DNA of 64,000 bases from Rhodanobacter sp. (lineage in GTDB: Bacteria; Pseudomonadota; Gammaproteobacteria; Xanthomonadales; Rhodanobacteraceae), in assembly GCA_024711345.1 (NCBI GenBank), contig JANJTA010000013.1, positions 25,960-89,959 of the forward strand. The letters run 5' to 3'. Position 1 is the stretch's first letter, and every line of letters begins with the position of its first letter. A program made the position numbers and the translations under genes. Under the pieces are notes generated by a model, which was given only the letters and a program-made list of their open reading frames with translations, did no database searches and was not told the origin of the DNA. Of the stretch, positions 54,656 through 64,000 are shown piece after piece.

Positions 54656-55705
54656 ATGAAAACTTTGTTCGTCACCGGCGGCGCCGGCTTCATCGGCGCG
54701 AATTTCGTGCTGCAGGCGGTGGCCGACGGTCTGCGCGTGGTCAACCTGGACAAGCTCACCTACGCCGGCAATCTCGACACGCTGGCCTCGCTGCAGGCTG
54801 ATGCGCGTCACGTTTTCGTGCAAGGCGACATCGGCGACCGCGCCCTGGTGGCGAAGCTGCTGGATGAGCACCAGCCCGATGCCATCGTGAATTTCGCCGC
54901 CGAGTCGCATGTGGACCGCTCGATCGACGGTCCGGCGGAGTTCGTGCAGACCAACGTGGTCGGCACGCTGGGCCTGCTGGAATGCGCCCGCGACTACTGG
55001 CGCGGTCTCGAAGGCGCCGCCCGCGAGGGCTTCCGCTTCCTGCACGTGTCCACCGACGAGGTGTACGGCTCGCTGGGTGATACCGGCATGTTTACCGAAA
55101 CCACGCCGTACGCGCCGAACTCGCCGTACTCGGCGTCGAAGGCCGCCTCCGACCACCTGGTGCGCGCGTTCCACCATACCTACGGCCTGCCGGTGCTCAC
55201 CACCAACTGCTCGAACAATTACGGGCCCTTCCAGTTTCCCGAGAAGCTCATTCCACTGGTGACTGCCAAGGCGCTGGCCGGCGAATCACTGCCCGTGTAC
55301 GGCGACGGCCTCAACATCCGCGATTGGCTGTTCGTGGGCGACCATTGCAGCGCGATCCGTCGCGTACTGAAAGCCGGTCGTGTCGGCGAGACCTACAACG
55401 TGGGCGGCAACGCCGAGCGCACCAATATCAGCGTGGTGAAGACGATCTGCGCCCTGCTCGATGAGCGCCGGCCGCTGGCCGACGGCCGCCCGCGCGAAGC
55501 ACTGATCACCTACGTGAGAGACCGCCCCGGCCACGACCGCCGCTACGCGATCGACTCCGGCAAGCTGCAGCGCGAACTGGGCTGGAAGCCCTCGCAGACC
55601 TTCGAGAGCGGCATCGCCGCCACGGTGGACTGGTACCTGGCGAACCAGCCGTGGGTGCAGCGCGTGCTGGACGGCAGCTACCGCATGGAGAGGCTCGGCG
55701 CATGA
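54656..55705 (+). CDS. rfbB: dTDP-glucose 4,6-dehydratase
   Basis: 349-residue NAD-dependent enzyme making dTDP-4-keto-6-deoxyglucose (EC 4.2.1.46), the second step to dTDP-L-rhamnose. NAD motif GGAGFIG (7-13), [10 protein letters not shown], the acidic active-site pair in STDEVYG (about 133-139) and YSASK are all present, as are [10 protein letters not shown] and [11 protein letters not shown]. First of four overlapping genes rfbBACD on the plus strand, divergent from metB with 182 bp between starts that must contain the promoters for both directions. Confidence 0.97.
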   Translation: MKTLFVTGGAGFIGANFVLQAVADGLRVVNLDKLTYAGNLDTLASLQADARHVFVQGDIGDRALVAKLLDEHQPDAIVNFAAESHVDRSIDGPAEFVQTNVVGTLGLLECARDYWRGLEGAAREGFRFLHVSTDEVYGSLGDTGMFTETTPYAPNSPYSASKAASDHLVRAFHHTYGLPVLTTNCSNNYGPFQFPEKLIPLVTAKALAGESLPVYGDGLNIRDWLFVGDHCSAIRRVLKAGRVGETYNVGGNAERTNISVVKTICALLDERRPLADGRPREALITYVRDRPGHDRRYAIDSGKLQRELGWKPSQTFESGIAATVDWYLANQPWVQRVLDGSYRMERLGA

Positions 55706-56592
55706 ACAGCACGCAGAAAGGCCTCATCCTCGCCGGCGGTTCCGGCACCCGGCTGCACCCGATCACCCGCGCGATCAGCAAGCAGCTGCTGCCGGTGTAC
55801 GACAAGCCGATGATCTACTACCCGCTGGCCACGCTGATGCTGGCCGGCATCCGCGAGGTGCTGGTGATCAACACCCCGCACGAGCAGGACATGTTCCAGC
55901 GCCTGCTCGGCGACGGCTCGCAATGGGGCATCGCCATCCACTACGCGGTGCAGCCCTCGCCCGACGGCCTGGCGCAGGCGTTCACCATCGGCCGCGATTT
56001 CGTCGACGGCAAGCCGAGCTGCCTGGTGCTGGGCGACAACATCTTCTACGGCCACGGCTTCACCGAGCGGCTCAAGCGCGCCGCCGCGCGCGAACGTGGC
56101 GCCACCGTGTTCGGCTATTGGGTGAAGGACCCTGAGCGCTACGGCGTGGCCGAGTTCGACGCCGCCGGCAAGGTGGTCGGGCTGGAAGAAAAACCGGCCC
56201 GACCGAAATCGAACTACGCCGTCACCGGCCTGTACTTCTACGACGGCCGCGTATGCGACTACGCCGCCGCGCTGAAACCCTCGCCGCGCGGCGAGCTGGA
56301 AATTACCGACCTCAACCGCTGCTACCTGGACGACGACTCGCTGCACCTGGAGCAGCTCGGCCGCGGCTTCGCCTGGCTCGACACCGGCACCCACGAGTCG
56401 TTGATGGAAGCAGGCAACTACATTGAGACGATCGAGAACCGGCAAGGGCTCAAGGTGTGCTGCCCGGAGGAGATCGCCTACCTCAACGGCTGGATTGACG
56501 CCGAGCAGCTGCTGGCGCTGGCTGCACCGCTGGCCAAGACCGGCTATGGGCAATATCTGCAGCAGCTGACACGACAAGGCTTGGCACGATGA
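55702..56592 (+). CDS. rfbA: Glucose-1-phosphate thymidylyltransferase
   Basis: 296-residue enzyme forming dTDP-glucose from dTTP and glucose-1-phosphate (EC 2.7.7.24), first step to dTDP-L-rhamnose. Signature [15 protein letters not shown] near the start, [29 protein letters not shown] and [20 protein letters not shown] are all standard RmlA. The ATG at 55702 overlaps the rfbB stop in ATGA. Confidence 0.97.
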   Translation: MNSTQKGLILAGGSGTRLHPITRAISKQLLPVYDKPMIYYPLATLMLAGIREVLVINTPHEQDMFQRLLGDGSQWGIAIHYAVQPSPDGLAQAFTIGRDFVDGKPSCLVLGDNIFYGHGFTERLKRAAARERGATVFGYWVKDPERYGVAEFDAAGKVVGLEEKPARPKSNYAVTGLYFYDGRVCDYAAALKPSPRGELEITDLNRCYLDDDSLHLEQLGRGFAWLDTGTHESLMEAGNYIETIENRQGLKVCCPEEIAYLNGWIDAEQLLALAAPLAKTGYGQYLQQLTRQGLAR

Positions 56593-57146
56593 AGGTCATT
56601 GAGACAGCGCTTCCCGGCGCACTGGTACTCGAACCACAGGTGTTCGGCGACGCCCGCGGCTTCTTCTACGAAAGCTACAACGAAGCCAAGTACCGCGCGG
56701 CCGACATCGATCACCGCTTCGTGCAGTCCAACGTCTCGCGCTCCGCACGCGGCGTGTTGCGCGGCCTGCACTACCAGTGGCCGAACCCGCAGGGCAAGCT
56801 GGTCAGCGTGCTCGAAGGCGAGGTCTACGACGTGGCGGTGGATATCCGCCGCGGCTCGCCCAGCTTCGGGCAATCGGTGGGCGTGATGCTCACCGCTGAG
56901 AACCACCGCCACTTCTGGATACCGGAAGGTTTCGCGCACGGCTTCTGCGTGGTCTCCGAGTTCGCCACCTTCTGCTACCAGTGCACCGCGCTATACGATC
57001 CGAAGGCCGACGCCGGCATCCGCTGGAACGATGCTGCGCTGGGCATCGACTGGCCCATCAGCGCGCCCCTGCTGTCGGACAAGGACGGCAGGACGCCGCT
57101 GCTGGCCGAGGTGCCGCCCGAGCGCTTGCCGGTCTATCTGCCGTGA
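56589..57146 (+). CDS. rfbC: dTDP-4-dehydrorhamnose 3,5-epimerase
   Basis: 185-residue cupin-fold epimerase (EC 5.1.3.13), third enzyme of dTDP-L-rhamnose synthesis. It shows [13 protein letters not shown], the catalytic histidine in [19 protein letters not shown] and [14 protein letters not shown]. Start overlaps the rfbA stop by 4 bp; stop overlaps the GTG of rfbD, so the operon is tightly coupled. Confidence 0.96.
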   Translation: MKVIETALPGALVLEPQVFGDARGFFYESYNEAKYRAADIDHRFVQSNVSRSARGVLRGLHYQWPNPQGKLVSVLEGEVYDVAVDIRRGSPSFGQSVGVMLTAENHRHFWIPEGFAHGFCVVSEFATFCYQCTALYDPKADAGIRWNDAALGIDWPISAPLLSDKDGRTPLLAEVPPERLPVYLP

Positions 57147-58072
57147 GGATCCTGCTGCTCGGCGCCAACGGCCAGCTTGGCCGTACGTTCGTGGACCATG
57201 GTGGTCTGGCCACCCGCGGCGAGTTGTTCGTCGCCAGTCGTGACGGTGCCCTGGCGCGCGGCGGTCACGGCGAAATCGCCGACCTGTCTGCCCCCGAATC
57301 CCTGCCGCCCCTGTTCGACCGCGTGCAGCCGGACGTGATCGTCAACGCCGCTGCGTACACCGCGGTCGATCGCGCCGAGCAGGAAGAAGCGCTGGCCACC
57401 CGCGTCAACGGCGAAGCGGTCGGCGTGCTCGGTCGCTGGGCCGCGGCGCACGACGCGCTGGTGATCCACTACTCCACCGACTACGTGTTCGACGGCAAGC
57501 AGTCGCAGCCCTACGCCGTCGACGCGCCGACCGGTCCGCTCGGCGCCTACGGCCGCAGCAAGCTCGCCGGCGAACAGGCGCTGCGCGACAGCGGCGCCGA
57601 CCACCTCCTCTTCCGCACCGCGTGGGTCTACGCCGCGCACGGCCACAATTTCCTGCGCACCATGCTGCGCCTGGGCGCCGAACGTGAGGAGTTGCGCGTG
57701 GTGGCCGACCAGCACGGCGCGCCCACCGACACCGGCCTGATCGTGCAAGGCACGCTCGCCGCGCTCGATCGCTGGCGGGCATCCGATGGCGCGCAGCGCC
57801 GCGCACTGGCCGGCACCCATCACCTGGTCGCCAGCGGCGCAACCACCTGGCACGGCTTCGCCAGCGCGATTTTCGGGGAGGCGCAGGCGCGCGGCCTGCT
57901 GCCGCATCCGCCACGCGTGGTGGCGATCACCACTGCCGATTACCCGACGCCGGCGGTGCGCCCGGCGTGGTCGTTGCTGGACAACCGCGATTTCCAGCAG
58001 CGATTCGATTTCCCCCTGCCCGATTGGCGCGAGGGATTGGACAAGGTCATCGGCCTTCTCCCCTCGCCGTAG
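57143..58072 (+). CDS. rfbD: dTDP-4-dehydrorhamnose reductase
   Basis: 309-residue NAD(P)H-dependent reductase (EC 1.1.1.133) giving dTDP-L-rhamnose. NAD motif GANGQLG (7-13), VNAAAYTAVDRAE, STDYVFDG and catalytic YGRSK match RmlD. The start is GTG at 57143 in a GTGA overlap with the rfbC stop. The TAG stop falls within the first bases of a GTAGGAGC-type repeat at 58069, which replaces the normal intergenic sequence. Confidence 0.95.
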   Translation: MRILLLGANGQLGRTFVDHGGLATRGELFVASRDGALARGGHGEIADLSAPESLPPLFDRVQPDVIVNAAAYTAVDRAEQEEALATRVNGEAVGVLGRWAAAHDALVIHYSTDYVFDGKQSQPYAVDAPTGPLGAYGRSKLAGEQALRDSGADHLLFRTAWVYAAHGHNFLRTMLRLGAEREELRVVADQHGAPTDTGLIVQGTLAALDRWRASDGAQRRALAGTHHLVASGATTWHGFASAIFGEAQARGLLPHPPRVVAITTADYPTPAVRPAWSLLDNRDFQQRFDFPLPDWREGLDKVIGLLPSP

Positions 58073-58146
58073 GAGCGCTCTCGCGGACGATGCGTTTGAG
58101 GTGGTAGGCGCCTGAGCAAACGCATCGCCCGCGAGCGGGCTCCTGC
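58069..58146. repeat. REP-like palindrome after rfbD
   Basis: 29-bp imperfect inverted repeat (25 of 29 paired): left arm starts GTAGGAGC at 58069, right arm ends GCTCCTGC at 58146, with perfectly paired GATGCGTTT / AAACGCATC next to the loop. Same GTAGGAGC head as the element at 16790-16885. Its first TAG is the rfbD stop codon. Confidence 0.8.
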
Positions 58147-58252
58147 GGCATCGCGCTTGTGTGGCGCTGTCGGGGCGATGGGCTTTCGAATGACATGAAT
58201 GAGGGGTTTGGTCCACAATCACGCGCACTCCCCCGGTTGCGCGCGAAACGCC

Positions 58253-59665
58253 ATGTTGATCCCACTCATCCTCAGCGGCGGCAGCGGCACCCGGTTGTGG
58301 CCGGTGTCGCGCAAGAACCTGCCCAAGCAGTTCCTGGCATTGGCCGGCAAGGGCACGCTGTTCCAGCAGACCATCGCGCGCACCCGGCAGCTGCCGGACG
58401 TCGCCGCGCCGGTCGTGGTGGCCAGCGAGGATCATCGCTTCCTCGCCGCCGACCAGTTGCTGGAAGCGGGCGTGACGGACGCCACCATCGTGCTGGAACC
58501 GCTGGCCCGCAATACCGCGCCGGCGATTGCGCTGGGTGCGCTCAGCGCCCTGCAACGCGACCCCGACGCCACCTTGCTGGTGCTGCCGGCCGATCACCTG
58601 ATCGGCGATACCGCCGCCTTCGTCGACGGCGTGACGCAGGCGCTGCCGCTGGCCGCGCAGGGCTGGCTGGTCACCTTCGGCATCCGCCCGGATCGCGCGG
58701 AGACCGGCTTCGGCTATATCCGCCGCGCCGAGGCGATCGACGGCCACGGTTTTCGCGTGGAGCAGTTCGTCGAGAAGCCCGACCTGGCCACCGCCGCGTC
58801 GTACCTCGCCGACGGCGGCTACGACTGGAACTCCGGCATGTTCCTGTTCAAGGCCGCGCGCTACCTGGAAGAACTCGACGCGCACGCGCCGGCGATGCTG
58901 GCCGCCGTGCGCGAAGCGCACGCGAAAGCCAGCGTGGATCTCGACTTCGTGCGCATCGACCGCGATGCGTTCGCGCAGGCGCCGGACAAGTCGATCGACT
59001 ACGCGGTGATGGAGCAGACCAGGCGCGCCGCGGTGATCCCGGTCAGCTGCGCGTGGAGCGACATCGGCTCGTGGTCGGCGCTGTGGCTGACCGGCGACAA
59101 GGACGCCGACGGCAACCTGTGCGAAGGCGACACCATGGCGGTGGACACGCGCCACTCGCTGCTGCGCTCGCACGAGCGCCACCTGCTCGCCACCGTGGGC
59201 GTGGACGACCTGATCGTGGTGACCACGCCGGACGCCACCCTGGTGGCGCACCGCGACGCCGCGCAGGACGTGAAAAAGATCGTCGAGCGGCTGAAGGCCG
59301 CCGGCCGCAGCGAGCACTCGCTGCATCGCGTGGTGTACCGGCCGTGGGGCAGCTACGACTCGCTGGAGGAAGGCTCGCGTTTCCAGGTCAAGCGCATCGT
59401 GGTCAAGCCCGGCGCTTCCCTGAGCCTGCAGAAACACCACCATCGCGCCGAGCACTGGGTGGTGGTCTCCGGCACCGCCGAGGTCACCTGCGACGACAAG
59501 GTGTTCCTGCTCGGCGAGAACCAGAGCACCTACATTCCGCTCGGCAGCCGGCACCGCCTGCGCAACCCCGGCAAGCTGCCGCTGGAACTGATCGAGGTGC
59601 AGTCCGGCAGTTACCTCGGCGAAGACGACATCGTGCGCTACGACGACGTCTACGGTCGCGCCTGA
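58253..59665 (+). CDS. xanB: Mannose-1-phosphate guanylyltransferase / mannose-6-phosphate isomerase
   Basis: 470-residue bifunctional enzyme supplying GDP-mannose. The N-terminal pyrophosphorylase has LSGGSGTRLWPVSR (7-20), KQFL, EPLARNTAPAIA, ADHLI and FVEKP; the C-terminal cupin isomerase (about 355-470) has RPWGSYDSLEEG and HHHRAEHWVVVSG with the metal-binding histidines. The ATG at 58253 excludes 18 residues encoded partly in the repeat region. In Xanthomonas xanB provides GDP-mannose for LPS and xanthan. It follows rfbD by 180 bp, mostly repeat. Confidence 0.95.
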   Translation: MLIPLILSGGSGTRLWPVSRKNLPKQFLALAGKGTLFQQTIARTRQLPDVAAPVVVASEDHRFLAADQLLEAGVTDATIVLEPLARNTAPAIALGALSALQRDPDATLLVLPADHLIGDTAAFVDGVTQALPLAAQGWLVTFGIRPDRAETGFGYIRRAEAIDGHGFRVEQFVEKPDLATAASYLADGGYDWNSGMFLFKAARYLEELDAHAPAMLAAVREAHAKASVDLDFVRIDRDAFAQAPDKSIDYAVMEQTRRAAVIPVSCAWSDIGSWSALWLTGDKDADGNLCEGDTMAVDTRHSLLRSHERHLLATVGVDDLIVVTTPDATLVAHRDAAQDVKKIVERLKAAGRSEHSLHRVVYRPWGSYDSLEEGSRFQVKRIVVKPGASLSLQKHHHRAEHWVVVSGTAEVTCDDKVFLLGENQSTYIPLGSRHRLRNPGKLPLELIEVQSGSYLGEDDIVRYDDVYGRA

Positions 59666-59792
59666 GCGACGCTGGCACCGCCGGCTGAACGGGCGGCGCC
59701 GGCCGCTCGTGCCGGGCCGCCCCGGCAATGGCCGGGCCAGTTGACCGGCATCAACACGGCGCCACGGCGCGCGCCGCAAAGTCGCCGGCAGC

Positions 59793-62348
<2,556 letters not shown>

Positions 62349-62401
62349 GCCGGCGGACGGCAGCCGCGCCAGGGACGAGCGAAAGCGGGTGGGACCTCTG
62401 C

Positions 62402-62845
62402 CTAGCGGAGGAATTCCCGCGGCAGTCGCGCATGGATCTCCTCGGCGGTCAGCCCGGCGAGATCGAGCTTGAGCTCGCCGACGATGCACTCGCGCACGGG
62501 TTTGCCCAGGCGGGCATGCAGCACGCCGAGCAGATGCGGCGCCGCGACCAGCACCAGCCGCTCGAAGCGCCCGGCGCGGCGGTCGCGTTCCAGCGTCTCG
62601 CCGATGCTGCGCGCAAACGCATCGAGGCTTTTCTCGGGCAGGCTCGTGTGCGGTTCGATGGCATGGCGCGACGGCCCCGCACTCTCGTTGGTGCGCGGCA
62701 GGCGCTCGGTCGGCGCGTCGCGGCCGAGCGCGCGGCCATCGGGATTGACCAGGCAGGCGACCTCGCTCCACCCCGCAGGCTTCGTGTTCGCCTCGAAGCA
62801 TCGCGCCCTCACGCTATCGGCGACGACGACCATCACGTTCGACAT
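62402..62845 (-). CDS. Host-attachment-family protein
   Basis: 147-residue cytoplasmic protein resembling the family named for a protein required for attachment to host cells. N-terminal VMVVVADSVRARCFEA, a central variable segment and C-terminal FERLVLVAAPHLLGVLHARL, IVGELKLDLAGL fit that family's pattern (an RNase-H/eRF1-like fold by family knowledge). The ATG at 62845 follows GGGAGG. Despite the name the biochemical function is unknown; members are often found with stress genes. It is in line with the universal stress protein gene 42 bp upstream. Confidence 0.75.
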   Translation of the reverse strand: MSNVMVVVADSVRARCFEANTKPAGWSEVACLVNPDGRALGRDAPTERLPRTNESAGPSRHAIEPHTSLPEKSLDAFARSIGETLERDRRAGRFERLVLVAAPHLLGVLHARLGKPVRECIVGELKLDLAGLTAEEIHARLPREFLR

Positions 62846-62887
62846 ATCGAACCTCCCGCGCACGTGCGCAAGACGGCCATGCCGGCA

Positions 62888-63712
62888 TCAATGCCGCATC
62901 ACCACCGGAATGCCGGCATGGTTCAGGACATGGCGGGTGGCGCCGCCGAAGAACCACTCGCTGAAACGGGTACGACCATAGGCGCCCATCACCAGCAGGC
63001 CGGCGCCGACCTCCGCCGCGGCGGCGAGCAGGGCCGCACCGGCCTCTTCGTCGCTGGCGAGCAGCGGGCGTTCTTCGGCGTAAATGCCGTGCCGCCGGAG
63101 ATAGACGCCGAGATCGAACTCCGGCTTCCAGTCTATTTCGGTGAGGGCTTTTCGCTGCGCTCCGCTCAGCACCACCACGCGGTCAGCGCGCGCCAGCAGC
63201 GGCCGCGCCGCATGGATCGCCCGGATCGCCTCCGGCGAGCCGTTCCACGCCACGGCAATGCATTCGGGCGCGGATGACAGCGCTCCTTGCGGGGGAACGA
63301 CGAGGCACGGGATCTCCACCGAAAGCGCGATGCGGCCAAGTTCCGCGACGCTCGCCTCGGGCGCCGACGTGCGTTCCAGCACCAGCAGGTCGTGCCAATT
63401 GCCGATGTGCCCGAGCACGCTCGGCACGTCGCCGGCGGCCACCTGCCAGGCCGCTTTCGTCACGCCGTGCTCGCCAGCCCAGCGGACGAACGCGGGGCAG
63501 GCGGCCGAAGCGCTCTCCACCAAGTCGCGGATACCCTCCAGGACGTAGGTCGTGAGCTCCGGCGTCTCGTACGCCTGCATCAGCGCCATCGGCGACGGAG
63601 CGACGTAGAGACCCGTCAGCGCGGCGTCCAGCGCAGCGGCGAGGTGCGCCGCGTACGCCGGGCCCCGCGACCAGGCGGCGTAGCTGCCGGTGTAGGCCAG
63701 GATGTCCCGCAT
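62888..63712 (-). CDS. Tandem universal stress protein
   Basis: 274 residues made of two UspA-like halves. The second half ends with the ATP-binding glycine pattern LLVMGAYGRTRFSEWFFGGATRHVLNHAGIPVV; the first half keeps the fold (DLLVLERTS, IPCLVVPP) but lacks the glycine-rich loop, so probably only one site binds nucleotide. The start ATG at 63712 follows GAGGAGGG. It forms a likely operon with the attachment-family gene. Tandem Usps of this type occur in hypoxia- or acid-induced regulons, a role that is only inferred here. Confidence 0.88.
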   Translation of the reverse strand: MRDILAYTGSYAAWSRGPAYAAHLAAALDAALTGLYVAPSPMALMQAYETPELTTYVLEGIRDLVESASAACPAFVRWAGEHGVTKAAWQVAAGDVPSVLGHIGNWHDLLVLERTSAPEASVAELGRIALSVEIPCLVVPPQGALSSAPECIAVAWNGSPEAIRAIHAARPLLARADRVVVLSGAQRKALTEIDWKPEFDLGVYLRRHGIYAEERPLLASDEEAGAALLAAAAEVGAGLLVMGAYGRTRFSEWFFGGATRHVLNHAGIPVVMRH

Positions 63713-63825
63713 GTCGCTGCCCTCCTCACACGGAAGACAATCTAGCGATGCCGCAGACCGCAGGCTTGACCTCGATCAACTACGGCGTGCAAAGGCCGTG
63801 CGCGGAGAGCCTGGCCGTTGGCCGG

Positions 63826-64000
<175 letters not shown>

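Overview
High-GC gammaproteobacterial chromosome, most likely Xanthomonadales (Lysobacterales), and closest in flavour to Rhodanobacteraceae (Rhodanobacter/Dyella type). This is inferred from gene content: a GTP-type PEP carboxykinase, a fused XanB-type mannose-1-P guanylyltransferase/isomerase, GTAG-headed REP-like palindromes, and above all an O-antigen locus bounded by etfA and metB, which is the known hypervariable LPS position in Xanthomonas. No rRNA, tRNA, CRISPR array or intact insertion sequence was found.

Layout. 1-31 kb is housekeeping: fadE (cut by the left edge) with an alpha/beta hydrolase and a divergent TetR regulator; pckG; an ECF sigma / membrane anti-sigma-like / DUF4097 operon; a secreted protein of unknown function; a GAF-GAF-GGDEF-EAL protein; hslO; mtgA; a CBS-pair protein; a nucleotide-translocase-like carrier; a GMC oxidoreductase; an M48 protease with lemA; a serine beta-lactamase-family hydrolase; a TonB-like protein; a MetJ-type repressor with a histone-H1-like tail; gcvH and gcvT; cysD and cysNC; an amidase; and ETF:ubiquinone oxidoreductase.

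31.2-34.4 kb is a small polysaccharide island (two family 2 glycosyltransferases and galE) lying between ETF-QO and its electron donor etfBA. 36.4-53.3 kb, between etfA and metB, is the O-antigen region. It holds two RgpF-type proteins (one fused to a GT4 glycosyltransferase), a gtrB-gtrA-GT-C module, a methyltransferase, an O-acyltransferase, a sugar epimerase, a lipoprotein, a sulfotransferase with a long coiled coil, and the ABC exporter Wzm/Wzt whose ATPase has a C-terminal carbohydrate-recognition extension. Several of these genes are visibly AT-richer than their surroundings, as expected for exchanged DNA. A vestigial 103-bp inverted-repeat element sits inside. 54.6-59.7 kb supplies activated sugars (rfbBACD for dTDP-L-rhamnose, xanB for GDP-mannose). 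59.8-64 kb holds an MgtA-type P-type ATPase, a host-attachment-family protein, a tandem universal stress protein and the end of glmS.

How it fits together. rfbBACD, xanB and galE make the sugar nucleotides, the glycosyltransferases of the etfA-metB region assemble a chain, Wzm/Wzt exports it, and the acyl-, methyl- and sulfotransferases decorate it. Two observations stand out. (1) The sulfotransferase translationally coupled to wzt has the architecture of the WbdD chain terminator (catalytic domain, long coiled coil, basic C-terminal helix) but with sulfotransferase chemistry, which suggests a sulfate-capped, ruler-controlled O antigen fed by PAPS from cysD/cysNC. (2) The methionine repressor MetJ here has lost its C-terminal third and carries about 100 residues of Lys/Ala/Pro repeats, with a near-perfect tandem met box upstream of its own gene.
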